Source of the DNA: Hymenopellis radicata
Lineage: Eukaryota; Basidiomycota; Agaricomycetes; Agaricales; Physalacriaceae
Assembly (NCBI GenBank): GCA_015501595.1
Contig: JADNRX010000718.1
Span: 1-25,667 of the forward strand
Length of the DNA stretch: 25,667 bases
Direction: 5' to 3'
Each line of letters begins with the position of its first letter. Positions within the stretch are counted from its first letter, which is position 1. Shown piece after piece: positions 19,704-25,667 of this stretch. A program made the position numbers and the translations under genes. Under the pieces are notes generated by a model. It ran no database searches and was not told where the DNA came from. It saw only the letters and a list, made by a program, of their open reading frames with translations.

Positions 19704-20542
19704 TCACAAAACATCCCTGGTCGACGATCCTACACGGAGATGGGCAGAAAATCCTTCAGCGAGAGCCCGCTCTAAAGCTATATCTGCCTCATCACTAAAA
19801 TTATGATTAGAGCACAGTCAATAAGAAGCAATTGAATTCTCACATATTTCCAAAGACATCGACGGAAAGCTTCTCCTGCACATGCACGGCATAGCGCCCA
19901 TATTTCGGGAATCCGTCGGTGGTTTGTTCGGGTTGCTTCTGCTTGGAGGACGACGCGTGTTGAGAACTAGACGCGAATGGTCCGGATGACGACCCAGATG
20001 GCGGTGCTGATGGTCTAGCCGATGAAGAAGTGCCTTTGAAAGGAGTGGACGGGTGGGTGGGCATATCAGATGGGACAGATCGGTTGGGTGATGCAAATCG
20101 CGCTGGCTTAAACTTGGATTTGGTCGGAGAGGGCGCTCTGGAACTATGGACATTGGGAGCGAGTGGAGTGACCGGTGTAGGAGGAGAATCCTGCGACTGG
20201 GGACGAGGATGCTTGTGCTTTCCCAGCTCGTCCGCGAGACACGCGGTCTGCCATTTCATGACGGCTTCGTCCCAGCCGTAGCAGGATTCGTGAAAATTGT
20301 CGTCGTAGCCCTTGACCTTATCCTCCGCAGTAGCCCTATGAAAAATCAATGAGTGCATAAGCCGGTTACACGACAAGTACGCACCAGGACGTATAAACGC
20401 CCAATTGTCGCCCCCGCATCACAACCCACAGCTTTTTCCGTTTCCCAGCTCCGTTAAAGTTCTCGTTCCCTGGATCAGGATAGAACGTAGGGAGGCAACC
20501 AGTAGACAATGGCGAGTCCGAGTCTGAGTTGGAGTCAGACAT
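19704..20542 (-). CDS. Transposon-borne RNase H1-N/viroplasmin-domain protein
   Basis: Three exons (20542-20385, 20335-19844, 19794-19704) with two 49-nt introns give 246 residues in frame. After an acidic Ser/Asp start (MSDSNSDSDSPL), residues about 36-80 read KLWVVMRGRQLGVYTSW, then VKGYDDNFHESCYGWDEAV. This is a clear match to the RNase H1 N-terminal/viroplasmin fold (VV-x-x-GR-x-x-GVY-x-SW, then a Gly-aromatic turn and helix), which usually binds RNA:DNA hybrid or double-stranded RNA. There is no RNase H catalytic domain. The remainder is a Ser/Pro/Lys-rich disordered region (TPVTPLAPN, SPTKSKFKPARFASP) and a short C-terminal helix (DEADIALERALAEGF). It is divergent from the transposase, with a shared 441-bp promoter. 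It may bind nucleic acid during transposition; that is inference. Confidence 0.8.
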
Positions 20543-20983
20543 GGGTGATGGTAGTGGAGAGAGGTGATCGAACTGATTATGGACGTTTTGTCCATAATCA
20601 GTTCGATCCAGGTCGTTTTAAAACTCTGGTCTCAAAGGGCAGGTAAGACATGTGTATGAATTCTTTGAACGTGTAAGCCTCGTTCTGATTTCATTTCGCG
20701 TTATCCCACATCCAACGAGTTTAGATTGTTTTGGATTACTTACATGCGAAGTAGATACACGATCGAGATGTTTGCACTTAACCATCAACTACCACCTGTG
20801 CTCACGCCATGCCGACCGCACAACGTCCTGTGCTCGAGTATCACCATTGCAACTATCTCCGCCTGTATAGCTCATCTTGTCGTATTTAACGCGTATTTCG
20901 CGCCAGCTCAGAATCCATCAACTTGAACAACTCTTACTCCTTCGTGCTCGATCTTACTCTGATTCTACTCGTCGCCTTATATC
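20543..20983. promoter_or_regulatory. Bidirectional promoter of the transposon
   Basis: These 441 bp lie between the ATG of the RNase H1-N gene (minus) and the transposase ATG (plus). For the plus strand, TATTTAA at 20883-20889 precedes the ATG by about 95 bp with a pyrimidine-rich leader. The minus-strand side carries a strong palindrome (20566-20608) directly upstream of the start codon. Confidence 0.55.
20566..20608. promoter_or_regulatory. Perfect 19-bp inverted repeat with 5-nt spacer
   Basis: The arm at 20566-20584 (GATCGAACTGATTATGGAC) is exactly complemented by 20590-20608, separated by GTTTT. It sits 23 bp upstream of the RNase H1-N start codon, probably in its 5' leader or core promoter, and about 375 bp upstream of the transposase ATG. 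It could be an operator for an element-encoded protein, a cruciform-forming site, or an RNA hairpin in the minus-strand transcript. Role is inference; the structure is seen directly. Confidence 0.75.
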
Positions 20984-23900
20984 ATGTCTGGCTCTCAACG
21001 TCGCAAGGCCAAGTCCAGGGCTACATTTCGCTCTTCCGCCGAGGATGAAGAGACCGTACAATCCACTTCGACCAGGCTTTCGGCAGATTCGCGACGCCTG
21101 CTCTCATCCACCTCGACTTTGCACGTCGCGCCATCTGGCCCGCCGGAGTATATTCCCCAGGAGGATCTTCAAACTGCTCAGCTGGCTGATGCAGTTGATG
21201 GGTTCTCCATGCTCCTCGGCGAACAAGTCGAACAGCAAGGACCACAAAATGTTGGTCCCACGATAACTGCTAAAAAGAGTCGCAATGCGAACAGTGTACG
21301 TACATTCACCCTTATTTTCGACTCAACTGACTTCTTACAATACAGGACAACCCCATGAGAACGTGGTTCAACTTCCGCGAGGAGTTCCTCGATGAAGTTC
21401 TTCGTCTTGATGGACTCGGCGATGATCAGCTCGAGTGCCGGCACTGTCCCGATGGCGTGAGGCATCCTGCTTCGTACCGGTGCTGCATGGAAGAGTGCAC
21501 ATCCGTAGGATTAACGTGCAAAGATTGTTGCCTGCGCTTTCACTTAACGCAGCCGCTGCACTTCATCGAGGTGTGTCTTCAATTATCTTATCTTATCTGT
21601 CTAATCAAGATTATGTAGAAGTGGGATGGCACGCGCTTTGAGACCATCGAGCTAAGAGGATTAGGTCTCTCAGTTCAGCTTGGCCATCCAGTCGGCACGT
21701 CTTGCCCCTTCCGCCATATCACCACGAATGAATTCACTGTTCTGCATTTCAACGGCGTCCATACGGTTAGCATCTTCTTCTGCGGATGTACCGGAGCGCC
21801 TCGCCCGCATGTTCAGCTTCTTCGGGCCTCTTTGTGGCCGGCCACGCCACTTGAACCTCGGACAGCTACGACATTTGCTTTCTTGCGAATGTTTCATATA
21901 CTCAATTCGTTTGGAAAGGTAGATTAGCTATATTTAATGTACCTAGTATTGAATTATTCTATTTAGGTTCCTTGCTGGGACGTGTGGAAGACTCTGGAGA
22001 CGATGTCCTGGAACAGAACGGGCATCAAGCCGCCGGACCGCTACAAGGTCCTCCTTCGAGCAATTCGCCAGTGGCGCCACATCAAAATGGCAAAACGAGC
22101 CGGCAGAGGACATGATTCAACTGGAATTGCCGGAACCTCAACAGGCGAATTAGCCGTCGAATGTCCAGCATGCCCTCATCCCCGTCGGAATTTACCTAAC
22201 AACTGGCGGACGTTGCCTAACCAGTACGTGGTCTAATTATAATTGACACTCTTGATTTTTGCTCATGCATGTGCGACAGGTTTCGCTTTCGTCTATTTCT
22301 GGGAACCGATGCGAACTTCCGGGCGAGAAACACGATGGTCTCGACTCATGAACGCGACCCTCCTCTGGGTGATGGCCTCGGCTCCTTCATTACCCAGGGG
22401 CCTTACAATGCTCACATCCTCAACTTCGTGAGCCAAGATGACATGGCGTCCTGCTCAGGATTCCGTGCGATTGCTTTGGCAAATCTGAAGGATGCTAAGG
22501 GACTGAGAACCACGGGCATTGTGGGAGTGACTTGCGCGCGTCACAGTATCTGGCGGGCTAACAGCATGGGGAACCTTCAGCGTGGAGAACGGTACGTATT
22601 CTCAGCCCTTTGAATTGCATCAGAATTTGATGGATATCTTCTAGGCAGTGTAACGTTGACCCGGTTGTCGCATCCGCCATGAAGCCTGCTTTGGACGATT
22701 ACATTGTCATTGTCCTATCCTATGATATCATCTGCATCTGGGCTGTACATTTCTGGGACCGTGTGAAGGAGCTTCCGCGAGAGTGGCGAATCCGTGCCGA
22801 GAAAGATGGCATTATTTTCATGATACCCAAGTTCCATCTTTGGGCTCACAAGGTACGCGACTGCCATCACGATTGGATGTCTGATCTGACGTGATCCTCC
22901 AAAGGAGCAAGGCCATGCGCGTTATTCTTTCAACTATCTGATTGGAGCGGGCCGAACCATGGAGAAACCATAGAGGAGAACTGGTCTCAGTCCAATCGGG
23001 CAGCCAGCCAGACGAAGATGATGGGCCCTGGTGCGCGCCAAGATACCCTGGACGACGTTTTCGCATTTCACAACTGGCGGACTGTACAATCATTCGGTAA
23101 ATTTACTTGTACAATTTAATTTACTTCAATCAAGCTGAGAATGATTCAGATCGAGTGCTTGCTGTGCGCATGGTCGAAGCTCTGAAGGAGGCCCCTGTAC
23201 ATGCCAAGGAATTCGAGGATTACCACGCCGGCATGGTCCTGTTCTGTGGCGAAACAGTCGTCAACGCATGGTCGGGAGAACTCCAGGCATGGGAGCAGGA
23301 TTATTCGCGACCCTGCCCATACGAACCCCAGTTGCAACACAAGCCGACGCTGCACGACGTGGAGCTCGAACTTGCGAAGGAGGAGCAAGAGGCAGATACG
23401 CGAGCAGGTGGCGTCACTCGGGAGTCTAGCACGGCCGTCTTCCTCCAACTACTTTTGGAGATAGAAAGCAAGCAGTAGGTTGTTCATTTCGGAACTGTGC
23501 CTGAGGTAACTCATGATTGTTTCAAGGCGGTCCCTTGCTTGGGAAGTCAAGGCCCAGAGTTCTTCCACGACGTACCAGGAACTCAACATCCAGCGGACAC
23601 GAAATGACATCACGCGAAACATCAAGAAATTCCGCGGCCTTCAGCAAATTTTCATGCCTAACCTACGAGAATATCTTACAGCGGACCAACTGAAATACAT
23701 CGACGCACCGCAGTCCTTCCAACCTGAAGAGACGAAACTTTTCGCGCCATCGGAGCTTCCCGATCATGCTCTCCCACGTGCATGCGCTCCCAACGTTCTC
23801 AAGTCCGAGGAACGCCTACGCGAGGCCGAGTGCCGTGATTCCCTGGAAAGCATTCGTCAGGGTCTGCGAACTCGAGGGGCCGCCCACACGTTCACAGTCA

Positions 23901-24709
23901 GGAACATCACTGGGCAGAACCCCACCACGCGCGCGCAAGGTGTCTTGCGAAAAATCCAGATCAACATCAATCTCCAGAAACTGCGCTATCGCTGGGCGCG
24001 AAATGCTCTATTCCGCATTCGGAAACACGGCGCCTGGGAGCGGGAGCTCCAAGTATTGAAAGATGGTGATATTCGCGGACTCAACGAACACGTACTGACA
24101 GGGGAGGAATTACAGGTTCGCGAGAGTCTAGGCAACCTGGGGATCATTGATGAAAGAATCTTGGAACCGCCAACGAGTGCTGCTACGTCCGAAGGCGAGG
24201 GTCGTCGGCGGCTGTCATGGCTATGGTACAGCTACCCTGGTGGCCTATCAGAGCAGTCTACTGAGGAAAGCAACACGACACCACTGATTCACGAAGGTAT
24301 GTACTCTTTTCATTGAGCAATTTGGTTCTTACAGAATTATGCAGCCCTCAAGATCGAGTGGTGCAAGGCGCAGGCACGAAAACTCCGCTGGGAGGAGGAA
24401 GTACACCTCTTGGCGGAAGAAATGCGGCGTGTGATCGAGTTCCGCCGATGGAAAGCAGGATGGTGGAGATCTCGGGCATCAGAGCGTCCGAACGTCACGG
24501 ACGCCCTTAAGCAGGGACTTGTCGCGTTTGCAGAATCACAGGCGGTGCGAGAAGAACATGAAGCGTTGAATTGTGAGACACGTTGGCAGGGATTACGGGA
24601 CATGGCACAGGCATTTATTGATGGAAGGACGCCTTCGGGAAATGTAGAGATAGAGGTAGAGCTTGATGATGAGACGATGGAGGGAGATATGGAGGATGAT
24701 ATTGAGTAG
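20984..24709 (+). CDS. CxC2-type KDZ transposase, one-base frame break before third catalytic acid
   Basis: Ten exons (20984-21295, 21346-21570, 21619-21918, 21967-22223, 22280-22591, 22645-22852, 22905-23096, 23135-23474, 23527-24296, 24345-24709) with 38-56 nt introns sum to 3,281 nt, one short of 1,094 codons including stop. Residues about 135-175 are a Cys/His cluster (LECRHC, RCCMEEC, TCKDCC). Then come KWDGTRFETIELRGLGL with QLGH, and the family hallmarks PPDRYKVLLRAIRQWRH, KRAGRGHD and ELAVECPACPHP. The transposase core follows, with acid 1 in GTDANF (D375), MVSTHERDPPLGDG, CSGFRAI, GVTCARH, acid 2 in SYDIICIW (D496), and PKFHLWAHK. After GAGRT (ends 22958) only two bases separate it from GETIEENWS, which holds acid 3 (E562/E563); one base is missing at about 22959-22960. 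The C-terminus (ALKIEWCKAQARKLRW, EEMRRV) is complete. It moves the element by DDE chemistry if intact. Confidence 0.9.
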
Positions 24710-25033
24710 TCTACTTTATCAATACATTTTTCTTCTGCTTTCTACTGAGTGTGGCGTGAGGAACAGTGAGCCAGTTGAAGATGATGTCATGAACATCTGA
24801 CCATGCCATGGCAGCGAGTCAGTGCCGCATCTTGGTGCTTCAGAGGCGGAAATTGTTGAAACAGTTGTCCTTACAAGTCGGAACATCCGAAAAGCAGAGC
24901 GGGCATCCAAAGAAGCCCGAGTACGCCACACATATGACCTGATGTGCTGTATAAAGGCTCCTAGACATCGGAGAACGCCGGGAGATGCAAATGGAGTGTA
25001 ATATTGTTGCCGGAAATGCCCCGACGAGCAGTA
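24710..25033. repeat. Right subterminal region with a degenerate copy of repeat sequence
   Basis: This stretch is non-coding. At about 24946-24983, GTGCTGTATAAAGGCTCC, then AGACATCGGAGAACGCCGGG, resembles part of the right inverted repeat at about 25086-25133 (GTGCTGTATAGAGGCTCC, later AGACATCGTAGAAGGCCGG). The internal copy lacks about a dozen bases. Repeated subterminal motifs are common transposase-binding sites; here the role is inferred. Confidence 0.5.
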
Positions 25034-25439
25034 AACACGGTGTGGGTGGTATTATACCCGATTCCCCAGTGAATAAGATCCTGGGGTGCTGTATAGAGGC
25101 TCCCGGGTGGGACAGACATCGTAGAAGGCCGGTAAACACCGATTACATAGAGTAATACGATGATTAATGCTCCCATGAGGAGCCCACGCACCCTAATGGG
25201 TGGGTGCGCCACGCACGGAACCGGTACCGGCATTGTTCGGCAGCCGGGTAGCAGACCCACGCTGTGCCGTAGATGCCGTGTACGGCCGTCCCAGCTGGGC
25301 GCGCGCGGTACCGTATATGGCAGGAGGTGCTATAATTCAATTCGGGCACTAGATACTGGCCAGCATTTAATGGCCATCTATGTAATTAGGGCACTCAGTC
25401 AGTGCTGGGTATAATGTATTGAGGGTACAGCATAGGGTG
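25034..25439 (-). repeat. Right terminal inverted repeat, 406 bp
   Basis: It ends GGTACAGCATAGGGTG and is the reverse complement of 16066-16471 with four mismatches. Inside 25034 the similarity stops abruptly: the left side continues CTGAATGTC, while the right side (reverse complement) continues TACTGCTCG. Confidence 0.93.
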
Positions 25440-25446
25440 TCCCAAA
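25440..25446. repeat. Target-site duplication, right copy (TCCCAAA)
   Basis: These bases are identical to 16059-16065 on the other side of the element. The target site lies inside a minus-strand reading frame, within codons for Ile-Trp-Glu. Confidence 0.85.
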
Positions 25447-25667
25447 TACTAGCAACATCCGTGTAATACGAACTTTGGTGAGACGCCTCTTTGTTGATAT
25501 CATTGTGTGCTGCCTCCACCCATTTGTCGTAGACCTGATACCGGGAGGACTCCTTGTGAAGCATGCGAAGGCCCTCATCCGGCCCCAAGGATGCGTACTG
25601 GTCCACGAGACTGCGACAGAAGGCGGTGGTGTCGCCGGATGTTTTGGCGCGGATGGAGCCATCGACG
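25440..25667 (-). pseudogene. 5' side fragment of the host gene cut by the transposon
   Basis: The minus strand from the right edge reads without a stop for 75 codons (VDGSIRAKTSGDTTAFCRSL, VDQYASLGPDEGLRMLHKES, YQVYDKWVEAAHNDINKEA, YYTDVASIW) up to the element. It continues in frame in 16065-15914 once the element and one target copy are removed, giving about 125 residues for the visible part of the native protein. It is hydrophilic and mostly helical, with no signal peptide, membrane segment or motif I recognise. The true start lies beyond the window. In its present state the reading frame runs about 30 codons into the inverted repeat before stopping, which would truncate the protein. Confidence 0.75.

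Larger units (their letters stand above)
16066..25439 (+). mobile_element. Complete 9,374-bp KDZ-type DNA transposon with cargo genes
   Basis: The element is bounded by 406-bp terminal inverted repeats and a perfect 7-bp target duplication. It contains a CxC2-type KDZ transposase on the plus strand and two minus-strand genes (246-aa RNase H1-N protein, 828-aa family protein). All three gene models lie wholly inside the repeats. The KDZ superfamily (Kyakuja, Dileera, Zisupton) is expanded in mushroom genomes and encodes DDE-type enzymes with Cys-rich N-terminal modules. The right assignment of the boundaries is confirmed by the host reading frame, which becomes continuous after excision. The transposase frame is broken at one point, so this copy may now depend on a helper. 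I see no TET/JBP dioxygenase gene inside, although fungal KDZ elements are known to associate with that family. Confidence 0.88.

Noticed and set aside
21680..21922. 80-codon plus-strand frame overlapping transposase exon 3
   Set aside because: The transposase frame here gives QLLRASLWPATP and FAFLRMFHIL, which are family hallmarks; the other frame is a shadow.
16066..25439. The two 406-bp repeats as two independent solo or MITE insertions
   Set aside because: Only the outer flanks share the 7-bp duplication, the inner flanks do not match each other, and removing the whole 9.4 kb restores a host reading frame.
16066..25439. A TET/JBP dioxygenase gene inside the element, as in some fungal KDZ associations
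   Set aside because: I read the three spliced proteins and the non-coding parts and found no HxD..H double-stranded beta-helix pattern.
1..25667. Bacterial-type features (operons, Shine-Dalgarno sites, CRISPR arrays) and tRNA or rRNA genes
   Set aside because: No regular spacer arrays or cloverleaf/rRNA-like sequence were seen, and spliceosomal introns throughout make the window eukaryotic.

Overview
The window looks like nuclear DNA of a basidiomycete mushroom (Agaricomycetes). Genes sit densely on both strands and are cut by many 38-60 nt GT..AG introns with clear CTAAC/CTGAC-like branch points. The proteins fit: leucine-rich F-box proteins of the agaric type, an animal-like chitin deacetylase, a fungal homeodomain protein, multi-copy mushroom-specific families, and a KDZ (Kyakuja-Dileera-Zisupton) transposase. 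There are no bacterial signals. All identities come from reading motifs and from memory of families; no search was run.

Layout. 0-1.2 kb: possible gene start running off the left edge, then a possible gene remnant. 1.29-3.10 kb: F-box/LRR-type gene with a one-base frame break. 3.72-4.37 kb: degraded small gene. 4.81-5.20 kb: acidic Ser/Asp/Glu-rich protein. 5.47-6.30 kb (minus): homeodomain transcription factor with three exact-period 27-bp units, each carrying CACGTG, upstream. 6.92-9.10 kb: nine-exon secreted, probably GPI-anchored chitin deacetylase. 10.06-11.36 kb: intact F-box protein. 11.85-13.78 kb (minus): mushroom-specific Lys/Ala-rich family member with an apparent one-base insertion. 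14.18-15.24 kb: protein ending in an RNase H1-N/viroplasmin-like fold. 15.37-15.89 kb: small Pro-rich unknown protein.

The right third is the prize: a complete 9,374-bp DNA transposon (16066-25439). It has 406-bp terminal inverted repeats (402/406 identical by eye) and a perfect 7-bp target-site duplication (TCCCAAA). It interrupts an unrelated minus-strand gene whose reading frame becomes continuous when the element and one target copy are removed. The element carries three genes: a 10-exon CxC2-type KDZ transposase on plus, and on minus a 246-aa RNase H1-N-domain protein and an 828-aa protein of a mushroom-specific family. The transposase and the RNase H1-N gene diverge from a shared promoter containing a perfect 19-bp inverted repeat (5-nt spacer). 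The transposase reading frame is broken by one missing base just before its third acidic catalytic residue; everything else about the insertion looks young.

Several otherwise well-kept genes carry single-base frame breaks. This may be real decay or residual indel errors in the assembly, and the two cannot be separated from one sequence.
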